From: Nitrospiraceae bacterium
Lineage (GTDB): Bacteria > Nitrospirota_A > Leptospirillia > Leptospirillales > Leptospirillaceae
Assembly: GCA_028064945.1 (NCBI GenBank)
Contig: JAPTWQ010000149.1
Location: 1 to 37,547 of the forward strand
Length of the DNA: 37,547 bases
Direction: 5' to 3'
Under the pieces are notes generated by a model. The model saw only the letters and a program-made list of their open reading frames with translations, searched no databases and was not told where the DNA came from. Of the stretch, positions 8,178 to 16,853 are shown one piece after another (the first letter of the stretch is position 1; every line of letters starts with the position of its first letter). Both the position numbers and the translations under genes were made by a program.

Positions 8178-9254
8178 TCACGATATGCGGAATCGCCTGA
8201 TTTTCTCGATCAATGTCGTTCGGTTGATTCCCAGGATTTCCGCGGCCTTTGAGCGATTTCCACTGGCTCGTTCAAGGGCCTGGAGAAGCAGGCTCCGCTC
8301 GAGGTCGCCCAGGAAGGACGCCAGGTTGAAGTCCTTTCCGAGAAGATCTCCTCCCATTGGGACCACCATCCTCTCCGCCCCGGCCGAAAACGGTTCCGGA
8401 GAAGAGTTTCTGGCCTCCGTCTCCATGATTTCCGGTTCCGCCTCGGGAGGGAGGAGGGGGGTTCCTTGCCGGCATATCTTTTCGGGGAGGTCGGAAATGT
8501 CGACTTTTTCTCCACCCGAAAGAACCAGGAGGCGTTCCATCACGTTTTCAAGCTCTCTCACATTTCCCGGCCATTCATACAGGGTCAGGGCATTCATGGC
8601 GGCGGGAGAGAGTGTGACCGGATCCCCCCGTCCTTCTTCCTGCCACCTTCTGATAAAAAAATCGATGAGAAGCGGGATGTCTTCCGGGCGTTTGCGCAAG
8701 GGAGGAATTTCAACGGGAATGACGGCCAGCCTGTAGTAGAGATCCTCACGGAACCCACCAGAGCGGACCATTTCCTCGAGATTTCTGTGAGTGGCGGCCA
8801 GAACGCGGACGTTGGCGGTCCGGGGTTTTATCCCTCCCACCTTTTCATAGACTTTTTCCTGAAGAACCCGCAAAAGCTTGACCTGGAGGGTGACCGCCAA
8901 CTCCCCGATCTCGTCAAAAAAAATGGTTCCTCCCTCCGCGACCTCGAATCGGCCGGCCCTTCCGTTCGACGCCCCGGTAAAGGCTCCTTTTTCATGGCCA
9001 AAGAGTTCGCTTTCCATGAGCCCCTCGGGAATGGCCCCGCAGTTAACCGGAACAAAGGGTGCGCGGGCTCTCGGACTTTCTTCGTGGAGGATCCGGGCGA
9101 TTCTTTCCTTTCCCGTCCCGCTCTCTCCTGTAATCAGAACCGTAGACTCGCTCCTGGCCACGCGGGCGACCAGTTCAAGCAGTTCCGAAACCGGCCTGGA
9201 TCGACCGATGAAGCGAACGGAAAAATCCGGGCGGGGGGAACCTTTCTTTGACAT
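8178..9254 (-). CDS. FleQ/FlrA-like sigma-54-dependent activator lacking a receiver domain
   Basis: A 358-residue activator consisting of an AAA+ domain and a Fis-type helix-turn-helix only. Visible motifs are GESGTGKE (Walker A), GAFTGA (sigma-54 loop), TIFFDEIGEL (Walker B) and EILGINRTTLIEKIRRF at the C-terminus. A much longer frame is open upstream to 9596, but it would overlap queG by some 270 bases. The ATG at 9254 has AAGGAG six bases upstream and begins the AAA+ homology cleanly. Known FleQ and FlrA proteins carry an N-terminal regulatory domain, which is missing here, so activity must be set by expression or a partner. Order on the strand (this gene, TPR gene, kinase, regulator, flgB) resembles fleQ-fleS-fleR. 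The flagellar role is inferred. Confidence 0.85.
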   Translation of the reverse strand: MSKKGSPRPDFSVRFIGRSRPVSELLELVARVARSESTVLITGESGTGKERIARILHEESPRARAPFVPVNCGAIPEGLMESELFGHEKGAFTGASNGRAGRFEVAEGGTIFFDEIGELAVTLQVKLLRVLQEKVYEKVGGIKPRTANVRVLAATHRNLEEMVRSGGFREDLYYRLAVIPVEIPPLRKRPEDIPLLIDFFIRRWQEEGRGDPVTLSPAAMNALTLYEWPGNVRELENVMERLLVLSGGEKVDISDLPEKICRQGTPLLPPEAEPEIMETEARNSSPEPFSAGAERMVVPMGGDLLGKDFNLASFLGDLERSLLLQALERASGNRSKAAEILGINRTTLIEKIRRFRIS

Positions 9255-9324
9255 GGGTTCTCCTTCGGGTCCCAATATCTCGCCCCCTCCATTCTGCGGA
9301 GGACGAGGCACTCTTTTCGCAAGA

Positions 9325-10299
9325 TTATATCGGACTCGACCTTTTTTCTCCATGCTCCGGAGCGCTTGCCCCTTTTTCGGACATCGCAGCCTCCCGAACC
9401 CTTTCAAGAAGTCGATGAACCGGAACCCTGGACAAAGCTCCATGGGTCTTTCTGAAGGCGCGCATGTCGGATTCCGTCGGATCCTCGACAGAAAGGAAGC
9501 GGGAAATCCCATCCACCGGGGAGCCGGGAAGTCGGTCCGCATTGTGGGGACAGACCTCCTGGCAGAGGTCGCATCCAAACAGCCATCCCCCTCCATGGGA
9601 TTTTCTGAGACCAGCCCCGTCGTCTCCCGGCCGTTCGATCGTCAGATAGCTGAGACATCGTCTGGCGTCGAGAAGATGGGGAGCTTCAAACGCATTCGTC
9701 GGACAGGCATCGAGACATCTTGAGCACGGGCCGCAGGGATCCCTGTCGGAGGAAGGGAGCGTTTTCTCAAGGAGGGGAGTCTTCAGGAGAAGGGATCCGA
9801 TTGTAAACCAGGAGCCAAGACGCGGATGAAGCAGGAGGGTGTTTTTACCCATTTTCCCAAGACCGGCCATCTGGGCGTAGGACTTTTCAAGAATGCTTCC
9901 ATGGTCCGGCTTGACCAGTGGTTTCTCTCCGGGGGGAAACAAGGGCGAGATTTCCGAGAGGATCCGGCCGAAGGCTTTTTCGAACCGGACATGATAATCC
10001 TCTCCCACCGCATAGCGCGCGATCTCGAGACCCCCTTGGGCCGGAGCAGGCCCGAAGGCTCCCGGGTCATAAGGCAGAAGAGCGAGAACGAGCGTCCGGT
10101 AACCGGGGTAGCCGTCAGAGATGGAGCGCCGCCTCGATGCCGTTCGCTCAAGATACTCGAGACTTCCCTGGCGGCCCCCGGAAAGCCATTCCATGAAAAA
10201 CCCCCATTCAGGGGCAGGGGGAGGATCGACAAGAACGGCCCAGTCGAAAAACTCGCGGGCCATGGCCGGAGAAAGCGCTTCCATTATATCGCTGGCCAC
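9325..10299 (-). CDS. queG: Epoxyqueuosine reductase QueG
   Basis: QueG reduces epoxyqueuosine to queuosine in the wobble position of GUN tRNAs, using cobalamin and two [4Fe-4S] clusters. The 324-residue protein has the catalytic-acid region DHGSILEKSYAQMAGLG (D132) and both cluster motifs. The first is C189, C192, C195 and C199 in CGPCSRCLDACPT. The second is C243, C246 and C250 in CDLCQEVCPHN, with C215 as the extra ligand. The start is GTG at 10299 with a poor ribosome site; an ATG six codons in (MEALS) is an alternative. It follows the HDOD gene at 37 bases. Length is slightly under the usual 350-380, the missing part being C-terminal. Confidence 0.93.
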   Translation of the reverse strand: MASDIMEALSPAMAREFFDWAVLVDPPPAPEWGFFMEWLSGGRQGSLEYLERTASRRRSISDGYPGYRTLVLALLPYDPGAFGPAPAQGGLEIARYAVGEDYHVRFEKAFGRILSEISPLFPPGEKPLVKPDHGSILEKSYAQMAGLGKMGKNTLLLHPRLGSWFTIGSLLLKTPLLEKTLPSSDRDPCGPCSRCLDACPTNAFEAPHLLDARRCLSYLTIERPGDDGAGLRKSHGGGWLFGCDLCQEVCPHNADRLPGSPVDGISRFLSVEDPTESDMRAFRKTHGALSRVPVHRLLERVREAAMSEKGASAPEHGEKRSSPI

Positions 10300-10336
10300 T
10301 ACGTCCGGAGCGGAGAGGTCTTGAGAAAAGGAACGG

Positions 10337-11212
10337 TCAGAAATCCGGAGCCTCCAGCTTGGGGAGGTTCTCCATCATAAGCTGCAGAACGACCTCCAGC
10401 TGTTTTTCCGTCAGATCCAGGGAGCGGAGGGCGTCGAACATCGTAGACTCCGGACAGGGGGCCTCCTCGAGGCCGAACCCGGCGAGGGTTGCCAGACCGT
10501 CCGCAAGAGCGATGATCGATGTTTCCAGCTGGTATGAAGGAGACTTCGAAGGATTGTTGTGCCATCCTATCGGAACACGGATCGAGGAGGGAAAATGCCA
10601 GAAATAGGCCAGACGGAATCCGACAAAGGCGTGGCTCGCCCCGAACAGATCCTCTTCAAACTTCCAGTCCGGAATTCCCGGATCCTTCCTCATCAACTCG
10701 GGGATCCAGGGTTCAAAGTCAAGATAGTAGATCACCTTCCCGAAGTCGTGGAGCAAGCCTGCCGTCGCCAGATCCTCCGGTTGACCGACCCCCAGATTTT
10801 CTCCGAGTATCCGGGAAAGGATCGAAACGGCAAAGGAATGCTTCCAGAGCTTGATAACCCCTTCGCGGCCGGCCACAAGCTGAAGAACCGACATCGATAG
10901 AATCAGGCCCCGGATTCCGTTCAGGCCCAGGAGGAGGATCGCCTCACGGATCATTCCGATCTTCCCGGAGCGGGCATAATAAGGGGAATTCGCCACTTTG
11001 AGGATTCGGGCGGCCATCGACTGGTCTTCTTCGATAATCCGCGCCAGGCGGGCCATGGAGACATCAGGGTCGTCAAGATAGGCGAGAGCCGTCCGGACGA
11101 TGACCGGAAGGGTTGGCAGATGGTCGATGCTGGATATTCTTTCGAAAAGCTTGTCGGTCGAGGGCCGGGCCTTTTGAGAAGAGTTCGGGGAGAAGGAGGG
11201 GTTCTGATTCAT
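10337..11212 (-). CDS. HDOD-domain signalling protein
   Basis: A 291-residue single-domain HDOD protein. Typical features are ISSIDHLPTLPVIVRTALAY, the segment MAARILKVANSPYYARSGKI and the helix with TAGLLHDFGKVIYYL. HDOD proteins act as scaffolds or sensors in motility, c-di-GMP and stress circuits; no enzymatic activity has been generally established for them. An in-frame ATG at 11257 would add 15 residues. I prefer 11212 because GGAGA precedes it and the extension has no homology. The neighbours, an HD-GYP-type N-terminal module upstream and queG downstream, are on the same strand. Confidence 0.88.
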   Translation of the reverse strand: MNQNPSFSPNSSQKARPSTDKLFERISSIDHLPTLPVIVRTALAYLDDPDVSMARLARIIEEDQSMAARILKVANSPYYARSGKIGMIREAILLLGLNGIRGLILSMSVLQLVAGREGVIKLWKHSFAVSILSRILGENLGVGQPEDLATAGLLHDFGKVIYYLDFEPWIPELMRKDPGIPDWKFEEDLFGASHAFVGFRLAYFWHFPSSIRVPIGWHNNPSKSPSYQLETSIIALADGLATLAGFGLEEAPCPESTMFDALRSLDLTEKQLEVVLQLMMENLPKLEAPDF

Positions 11213-11285
11213 GCAATTTTCTCCGAAATGTTCCCGAAGATCAGGATCAAACGGCATCCCCGGGGATTTTCTCTCCCCTTCTTCC

Positions 11286-11660
11286 TCAAGGCTCTATCGA
11301 ACTGATCCTTTGATGGACCGTCTCCTTGACGGCTTTTTCAAGCGCCCCGTCAAAGCTGTCGAGCATATCCTTCGGAACTCCCGATTCGGGGGTCAAAAGG
11401 AGAAGGCGGCTCCGTGCCGCCCGAAGCCAATCCTCACCCCACCGAAGCCAGAAATCGGCCGAAGAAGCTTCCGGAGTGGTGACATAGATTTCCAGAATTC
11501 CCATTTTTCTGAGGCGGTCCATCAGGGATGCCGTCACCCGTTCGCCGGCCCGAACGACAAGCCTTCCCTGATTGTCGCGAACATCCGCCGCCAAAGGCTC
11601 TGCGGGTGGGGAATGCTCTTTCGTCAGTTCAATCCGGACAAAAGGGTCCACCTCTCCCAC
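11286..11660 (-). CDS. Small protein resembling the N-terminal module of HD-GYP proteins
   Basis: A 124-residue cytoplasmic protein of unknown function. Residues about 25-60 (ADVRDNQGRLVVRAGERVTA, then SLMDRLRKMGILEIYV) look like the short beta-rich module that often precedes the catalytic domain in HD-GYP phosphodiesterases. Here no HD-GYP domain follows. The second half is helical and charged. The GTG start at 11660 has AAGGAG at good spacing and lies inside the 3' end of the lipoate-transferase gene (32-base overlap in another frame). The HDOD gene follows 74 bases after its stop. The HD-GYP resemblance is by eye and moderate. Confidence 0.7.
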   Translation of the reverse strand: MGEVDPFVRIELTKEHSPPAEPLAADVRDNQGRLVVRAGERVTASLMDRLRKMGILEIYVTTPEASSADFWLRWGEDWLRAARSRLLLLTPESGVPKDMLDSFDGALEKAVKETVHQRISSIEP

Positions 11661-12357
11661 CGGCTATCTCCTTTGCCATTAAGGCCTTGTCGATCCTATC
11701 CCTACCTATCGAACAATACCATTCTTCGAAGAGTCCTGACAAGACTTCCGGATTTTCCCCGGGAATCTGAAGGGACCCCTGGTAGACGATCGCCCCGCGT
11801 CCGACGGCCAATGCCCCCCCAAGGACCTTGACGCCGTTTTGCATCAGGTCCCCCCGGACGCTCTCCCTGAAACAGAAGGATCCGCTGGATGCTTTTGATG
11901 ATGAATTGTCAGAAGGAGACGTCGACGTACACCGGGACTCCATGGTTGTGGAATATCCGGCCCAAAGAAGGAAATCCGCAAAGGCAGCGTGGAGTCTTTC
12001 ATAAAAAAGGGGCCAGTTCCGGGATTCTGGGGAAATCGCGTTTCGCGGAAAGAACAGAGAAAGGCAAAGATCCTGACCATGGAGAACCGCCCCGCCACCT
12101 GTCTGGCGCAAGGCAATTGTTTCCGGGGGCAATCCCCAATCCGGGGGAATGACTCCGGACCATGTCCGCCCGACCGTGGCCCCGGAAGATATTCTGTAGA
12201 GCCGCAGGATTCCCGTTCGCCCCGGCTTTACCAGGGAACTGAGCTCTTTGTCACGCGCCATCTGCCCGAGCGCGGTTCCAGCTCCGTCGACCAGCAGAAC
12301 CCATCGATCGGAAACAATCCCCGGCTCTTTCGCATGGGCGTCTCCGATCACGGTCAT
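11629..12357 (-). CDS. Lipoate/octanoate protein transferase (LplA/LipM-like)
   Basis: A 242-residue member of the biotin/lipoate transferase fold. Residues 85-95 read QTGGGAVLHGQ, the substrate-binding signature (usually RR.TGGG.V.H). Residues 174-181 read NGVKVLGG, with the conserved lysine K177. C162 in SFCFRES sits where LipM/LipL-type octanoyl or lipoyl amidotransferases carry their catalytic cysteine, so a LipM-like transfer reaction is plausible; this is inference. A serine-rich insert (about 141-160) precedes it. The gene overlaps the gcvPB stop (TGATG), so it is coupled to the glycine cleavage operon. The lipoyl domain of GcvH is its natural substrate. Confidence 0.82.
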   Translation of the reverse strand: MTVIGDAHAKEPGIVSDRWVLLVDGAGTALGQMARDKELSSLVKPGRTGILRLYRISSGATVGRTWSGVIPPDWGLPPETIALRQTGGGAVLHGQDLCLSLFFPRNAISPESRNWPLFYERLHAAFADFLLWAGYSTTMESRCTSTSPSDNSSSKASSGSFCFRESVRGDLMQNGVKVLGGALAVGRGAIVYQGSLQIPGENPEVLSGLFEEWYCSIGRDRIDKALMAKEIAGGRGGPFCPD

Positions 12358-13859
12358 CAGAGAGCGCGTAGGGAAGCCGGGTCGGCAAGGACGGGATCCC
12401 GGGCCGCCGACACCTCGTCGGGTCTTGAGACCGGTGTGCGGCGGGGCGCCTCCTTGACCCTTGACGGATTGCTCCGGGCCCGTTCGACGATCTTCCGGAA
12501 ATCCTCGGCAAAACGGTCCAGCGTCTCCTTCGACTCCGTCTCGGTGGGCTCGATCATCATGGCCTCGGGGACAATGAGCGGAAATGATATCGTGGGAGCG
12601 TAATACCCGGCATCGAGTATCTCCTTGGCAAGATCCGAAGCATGAAGGCCTTCGGCGCCTAGTTCTTTCGCCGAAAGGACGAACTCATGGGCACAGAGTC
12701 CGGATCCGGTTCTTGGAAGAGTCCCCGATAAGCGGGCTCGGAGATAGTTTGCGTTGAGAAGGGCGTAGAGGGCTACCCGCCGGACGCCTTCCGCTCCAAG
12801 CATCTGCAAATATCCGAGGGCTCTCAAAAGCACAAGGGAAGATCCGATGAATGACCGGATCGGTCCGATTGAGGTCTTTGGCGAAACCAGGGAAAAGCGT
12901 TCCCCCTCTTTCCGGATGCGGGGAGAGGGCAGGAAAGGCGCCAGATGGGCCTTGACGCCGACCGGTCCGGAACCAGGTCCGCCGCCCCCGTGGGGGGTGG
13001 CCAACGTCTTGTGGGTGTTGATGTGGACGATGTCGAAACCCAGGTCGCCGGGTCTCAAAAGTCCCATGAAGGCATTGAAATTGGCCCCATCCATGTAAAG
13101 AAGGGCGCCGGAGGCTTTGACCATGGCCACCATCTTGAGGAGATCCTTTTCGAAAATGCCCAGCGTGCTCGGGACAGTCATCATCACAAGCGCCGTTCTT
13201 TCTGACAAGGCCTCTTCGAGATGGGCCAGATCCACTCCGCCATCGTTTCCCGAAGGAAGAACGCGGACGGAAAATCCACCCATTGCCGCGCTGGCGGGAT
13301 TGGTCCCGTGAGCCGAATCCGGAATCAGGATTTCCGTCCGTCCCCGGTCTCCTCTGGACTCGAAATAGCGCCTTGCGATCAGGATCCCGGTCAGTTCTCC
13401 ATGGGCCCCGGCTGCCGGAGCCAGGGTCACGGCCTCCATCCCGAGGAGATGGCCTAATAACTCCTCGAGGGTGTAAAGTGACTCCAGCAATCCCTGCATC
13501 CCTTCCGGCGCGATCCTTGGATGGAGGTCGCGGAACCCCGCAATCTCCGGAATCCTGTCCATTATTTTGGGATTGTATTTCATCGTGCAGGAGCCAAGAG
13601 GGTAGAAATGGGTATCGACCCCGCGATTCAGATGGGAGAGGCGGGTAAAGTGCCGGACCACGTCAAGCTCCGACAGCTCCGGAAGGGAGAGAGGGGATTC
13701 CCTTCTTAGACCTTCGGGACAGCGGGTCTCAAAAATCTCGGGAGGGACCCCCGGCGGGAATACACCTCGGGCTCCCGGACGGCTTTTCTGCCAGAGGGTG
13801 GGTTCCATCGGAGGCCTCATGGATTCTGGCATCTCGCCACCGGACATTTCAGGGGACAT
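12357..13859 (-). CDS. gcvPB: Glycine dehydrogenase (decarboxylating) subunit 2
   Basis: P-protein subunit 2 of the glycine cleavage system. With GcvPA it decarboxylates glycine and passes the aminomethyl group to lipoyl-GcvH. In 500 residues it has YPLGSCTMKYNPK (about 86-98), the segment DSAHGTNPASAAMGG and the PLP lysine K284 in INTHKTLATPHGGGGPGSGP. The C-terminus beyond FRKIVERARSNP is an extra tail of about 35 residues rich in Pro, Arg and Ala. The ATG at 13859 has a GAGG element upstream; later in-frame ATGs exist (for example codons 5 and 10). It follows gcvPA by 30 bases. Confidence 0.96.
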   Translation of the reverse strand: MSPEMSGGEMPESMRPPMEPTLWQKSRPGARGVFPPGVPPEIFETRCPEGLRRESPLSLPELSELDVVRHFTRLSHLNRGVDTHFYPLGSCTMKYNPKIMDRIPEIAGFRDLHPRIAPEGMQGLLESLYTLEELLGHLLGMEAVTLAPAAGAHGELTGILIARRYFESRGDRGRTEILIPDSAHGTNPASAAMGGFSVRVLPSGNDGGVDLAHLEEALSERTALVMMTVPSTLGIFEKDLLKMVAMVKASGALLYMDGANFNAFMGLLRPGDLGFDIVHINTHKTLATPHGGGGPGSGPVGVKAHLAPFLPSPRIRKEGERFSLVSPKTSIGPIRSFIGSSLVLLRALGYLQMLGAEGVRRVALYALLNANYLRARLSGTLPRTGSGLCAHEFVLSAKELGAEGLHASDLAKEILDAGYYAPTISFPLIVPEAMMIEPTETESKETLDRFAEDFRKIVERARSNPSRVKEAPRRTPVSRPDEVSAARDPVLADPASLRAL

Positions 13860-13889
13860 CTCTGTTTTACCTCGTTTTATGAAAACCCA

Positions 13890-15254
13890 TCAGTGGACAA
13901 GATAGTGCCGAACGATCTCGACGGTTCGTGCGATTTCGGTTTCCGAGCGAACTTCCGTCGCACACCAAAGCATTCTCCGGCCCCAGGCGGGCCCCAGAAG
14001 AGCTCCGAGAGGAAGCCCCCCGAGAATGCCGTTCTGCAGAAGATGACGGCTCAGATCGTCGGCCTCCAGTGGAAGCTCAAGTACGAATTCGTGAAAAAAG
14101 TCGGCATCGGGGTTTACGAGGGAAACGCCCGGAATTGTCCGGAGCCTTGAGCAAAGGTCGTGGGCGTTGGACCACGATCCGGCGGCCGCCCGCCTCAAGC
14201 CTTCCGGTCCGAGAAGGGACATATAGACCAGGGCCTGCAATGCCAGAAGGGTCTCATTGCTGCAGATGTTCGAATTCGCCTTTTCCCGCCGAATATGCTG
14301 CTCCCGGGCCTGAAGGGTCAGAACGAAACACTGACGTCCTTCCCGATCTTTCGTCAACCCTGCCAGCCGGCCAGGAATTCGACGCACGAATTTTTTCCGG
14401 GCGGAAAGAAGCCCGAGATAGGGTCCGCCGGAAGAAAGCGGAAGCCCCAGGGGCTGGCCTTCACCCGTGGCAAGGTCAGCCCCCCATTCGCCCGGGGACT
14501 TCATAAGAGCCAGACAATGCGGATTGGCGTGAATGATGAATAGTCCCCCGGCCTCATGGAGAAGATCGGACACCCCTTCGAACTGATCGATCGTTCCCAG
14601 GAATGTCGGGGTTGCGCCGACAAAGCATGCGACATTCGGCCCTACGCTTTTCCCGAGTGCAGAACGGGAGGTCTTTCCTCCTTCCAGTGGAATGACCTCC
14701 ACCCGGACGGACATTCCCTCGAGATAGGTCTCCACTACAGAACGGTATTCCGGATCGATTCCTTCCGAAAGCAGGACCACCGATCTTTCCGTTTCACGGA
14801 CAGCCACAAGAACGGCCTCGGCCAGGGCCGTCGCTCCGTCGTACAGAGAGGCATTGGCAAGATCCATTCCGTATAGCCTTGCGATTGCGGTCTGGAACTC
14901 GAAAATGGCCTGGAGGAGTCCCTGGGAAGCCTCCGGCTGATACGGGGTGTAGGATGTAAGGAACTCCCCTCTTCCGACCAGGGCGGAAACCGCTGCCGGA
15001 ATGAAATGGTCATAGGCCCCCGCCCCCCGGAAAACGACCGCACGGGAAGAGGAAAGATTCCGGTCCCCCCGGGACGAAAACCATTCCATCAGGGCCCGCT
15101 CGTCCTTTCCTCCGCCCAAAGGAGAAAGATCCGGCGGACCGGAGGCCGGCATCGACTGAGAGAAGACAGAGAGAAGATCCTCGATGGTGTCCAGGCCGAG
15201 GAGGTCAAGCATTTCGCGTGTTTCCGACTCTGTGTGGGGAATGAAATCGGCCAT
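13890..15254 (-). CDS. gcvPA: Glycine dehydrogenase (decarboxylating) subunit 1
   Basis: P-protein subunit 1 of the split glycine decarboxylase. The protein is 454 residues, a normal length. It begins MADFIPHTESETREMLDLLG and carries the family stretches YTPYQPEASQGLLQAIFEFQ and NSNICSNETLLALQALVYMS. The frame stays open upstream to 15452, but that region encodes gcvH in another frame. The ATG at 15254 follows GGAGG and lies four bases after the gcvH stop, matching the start of known GcvPA proteins. It acts as a heterotetramer with the next gene, gcvPB. Confidence 0.96.
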   Translation of the reverse strand: MADFIPHTESETREMLDLLGLDTIEDLLSVFSQSMPASGPPDLSPLGGGKDERALMEWFSSRGDRNLSSSRAVVFRGAGAYDHFIPAAVSALVGRGEFLTSYTPYQPEASQGLLQAIFEFQTAIARLYGMDLANASLYDGATALAEAVLVAVRETERSVVLLSEGIDPEYRSVVETYLEGMSVRVEVIPLEGGKTSRSALGKSVGPNVACFVGATPTFLGTIDQFEGVSDLLHEAGGLFIIHANPHCLALMKSPGEWGADLATGEGQPLGLPLSSGGPYLGLLSARKKFVRRIPGRLAGLTKDREGRQCFVLTLQAREQHIRREKANSNICSNETLLALQALVYMSLLGPEGLRRAAAGSWSNAHDLCSRLRTIPGVSLVNPDADFFHEFVLELPLEADDLSRHLLQNGILGGLPLGALLGPAWGRRMLWCATEVRSETEIARTVEIVRHYLVH

Positions 15255-15258
15255 CGGA

Positions 15259-15657
15259 TCAGTGTCCTCCAGCCGTTCCTGAGGACAGAAGCGCCTGGTA
15301 TCCTTTTTCGTCGAGAAGGGAGTCCCACTCCGCGGCATTGTCGATCCTGAGCTCGAAAAGCCAGCCTGCCCCATAGGGATCTGCGTTGACCAGAGCCGGA
15401 TTGGACTCGATCGAACCGTTGACCGCCACGACTTCCCCGCCCATGGGAGCATAGATCGAAAAAGCGGCTTTCACAGACTCGATGATCGCCACCTCGGCCC
15501 CCTGAGGGACCTTCTTCCCGATTTTTGGGAGCTCGACAAAGACGACGTCAGTGATCTCCTTCTGGGCAAATTCCGTTATTCCCACACGCATCCGGGAGGC
15601 ATCCCCGAAGGACTGGATCCACTCATGAGTCGGGGTATAGCGCCGTTCTGAACTCAC
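15259..15657 (-). CDS. gcvH: Glycine cleavage system H protein
   Basis: GcvH is the lipoyl carrier that shuttles the aminomethyl intermediate between the P, T and L proteins. The 132-residue protein has the H-protein N-terminus YTPTHEWI and the lipoylation site K63 in IIESVKAAFSIYAP, followed by the usual GEVVAVN and LVNADPYGAGWLFEL. The start is GTG, overlapping the gcvT stop (GTGA), with AAGGAG nine bases upstream. The lipoate/octanoate transferase gene three genes downstream would be suited to modify K63. Confidence 0.97.
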   Translation of the reverse strand: MSSERRYTPTHEWIQSFGDASRMRVGITEFAQKEITDVVFVELPKIGKKVPQGAEVAIIESVKAAFSIYAPMGGEVVAVNGSIESNPALVNADPYGAGWLFELRIDNAAEWDSLLDEKGYQALLSSGTAGGH

Positions 15658-16817
15658 CTTTTCGCTCCTTGATCTGCTGTTCCGTTCGACTTGACTGCCA
15701 ACTGAGCGGACTCCTTTTTTCCCGAAAGGCCGCCAGTCACAAAAGGACGTTCATGAATCCGGGCCCGATGGATCTTGCCGTGAATTTCAACTCCCGCCTC
15801 CTTGCCTTGCTCGAATTCCCTTAGAAAACCGGGCTCCATGTAGGCCAGCCCGAACCCTCCCCCCACACGTGGCGAGTGACCGCCAGAGGTCACCTCTCCG
15901 ACCTGGAGACCGGTGGCAGGATCAAGGACGGGGCAGTGGGTCCGAGGAATTCCCCGTTCGGTCAGAACAAATCCTGTCAGGCGATTCCTTCCCGTCTCAG
16001 CCCTCTTTTCAAGCATTTTGTCTTTTCCCAGAAAAGATCCCTTCCGCAGGTTGACAGCGAAGTCGAGGCCGGCGTCGAATGCCGTCTTTTCGGGGGTCAG
16101 CTCCTGTCCGTATAAAGGATAGGCCATCTCCAGCCTGAGAAGATCGCGGGCTCCAAGACCGGCCTGGTGCAATCCTAAATCGCCCCCTTTTTCGGACAGA
16201 ATCCGGTAAAGGGGAAGAATCGACTCCTCCGAACCAAAAAACTCCCAGCCATCCTCCCCGGTGTAACCGGTTCGGCTGATCCAGAGATGGTTGGCAGCAC
16301 CCATCGAAAAGCGGGCTTCCCTGCGTTTCATCCCTTCGAATCCTCTGGCGAGGAGCGAGACGATCTGAGAGGAGGCTGGGCCCTGGAGGGCCAGTCCGAT
16401 CTGACCTGCGGAAAGATCTTCGAGGGAAATGGACTTCGGAAGATGATCCCTGAGCCAGGCAAAATCTCCGTCCCTGTTTCCCGCATTGACAATGACATGA
16501 ATTTCATCCTCACCGGACGCGGCCAAAATGAGATCGTCGACAGTACCACCCTGATCATTGGGCAGAAGAGCGTAAAGACATTTCCCGGGGGGAACCGCTT
16601 CGAGATCAGATGTGATCAGGCCATTGAGATGGCGTCTGACTCCCGGGCCCGTCGCCATGAAATGCCCCATATGTGAAATGTCGAACAACCCGGCCTTTTC
16701 GCGGACAGCCTTCGCTTCCTCGAGAATGGATGTGAACGAGAGAGGAAGGAAATAGCCGTGAAAATCCGTCATTCTCGCGTTGCGCCGCATGTGACATGGA
16801 GCCAGAGGGAGTGACAA
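15654..16817 (-). CDS. gcvT: Aminomethyltransferase (glycine cleavage T protein)
   Basis: GcvT transfers the methylene group from aminomethyl-lipoyl-GcvH to tetrahydrofolate and releases ammonia. Family features include RMTDFHGYFLPLSF, AGLFDISHMGHF, the folate-domain segment RTGYTGEDGWEFF and LGARDLLRLEMAYPLYGQEL. At 387 residues it is of normal length. I set the start at the TTG at 16817 because GAGGAG lies seven bases upstream and no ATG gives a full N-terminus. The next upstream in-frame codon, TTG at 16832, has no such site. It opens the gcvT-gcvH-gcvPA-gcvPB series and lies 36 bases after the PpiD-like gene. Confidence 0.95.
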   Translation of the reverse strand: MSLPLAPCHMRRNARMTDFHGYFLPLSFTSILEEAKAVREKAGLFDISHMGHFMATGPGVRRHLNGLITSDLEAVPPGKCLYALLPNDQGGTVDDLILAASGEDEIHVIVNAGNRDGDFAWLRDHLPKSISLEDLSAGQIGLALQGPASSQIVSLLARGFEGMKRREARFSMGAANHLWISRTGYTGEDGWEFFGSEESILPLYRILSEKGGDLGLHQAGLGARDLLRLEMAYPLYGQELTPEKTAFDAGLDFAVNLRKGSFLGKDKMLEKRAETGRNRLTGFVLTERGIPRTHCPVLDPATGLQVGEVTSGGHSPRVGGGFGLAYMEPGFLREFEQGKEAGVEIHGKIHRARIHERPFVTGGLSGKKESAQLAVKSNGTADQGAKR

Positions 16818-16853
16818 TGAACGACTCCTCAAATCAGGTTTGATGGATTAAAA

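Noticed and set aside
9255..9596. 114-residue N-terminal extension of the FleQ-like activator
   Set aside because: It overlaps queG in another frame, and the ATG at 9254 has a good ribosome site at the start of the AAA+ homology.
15255..15452. 66-residue N-terminal extension of GcvPA
   Set aside because: It is the gcvH gene read in another frame; the ATG at 15254 matches the family start.
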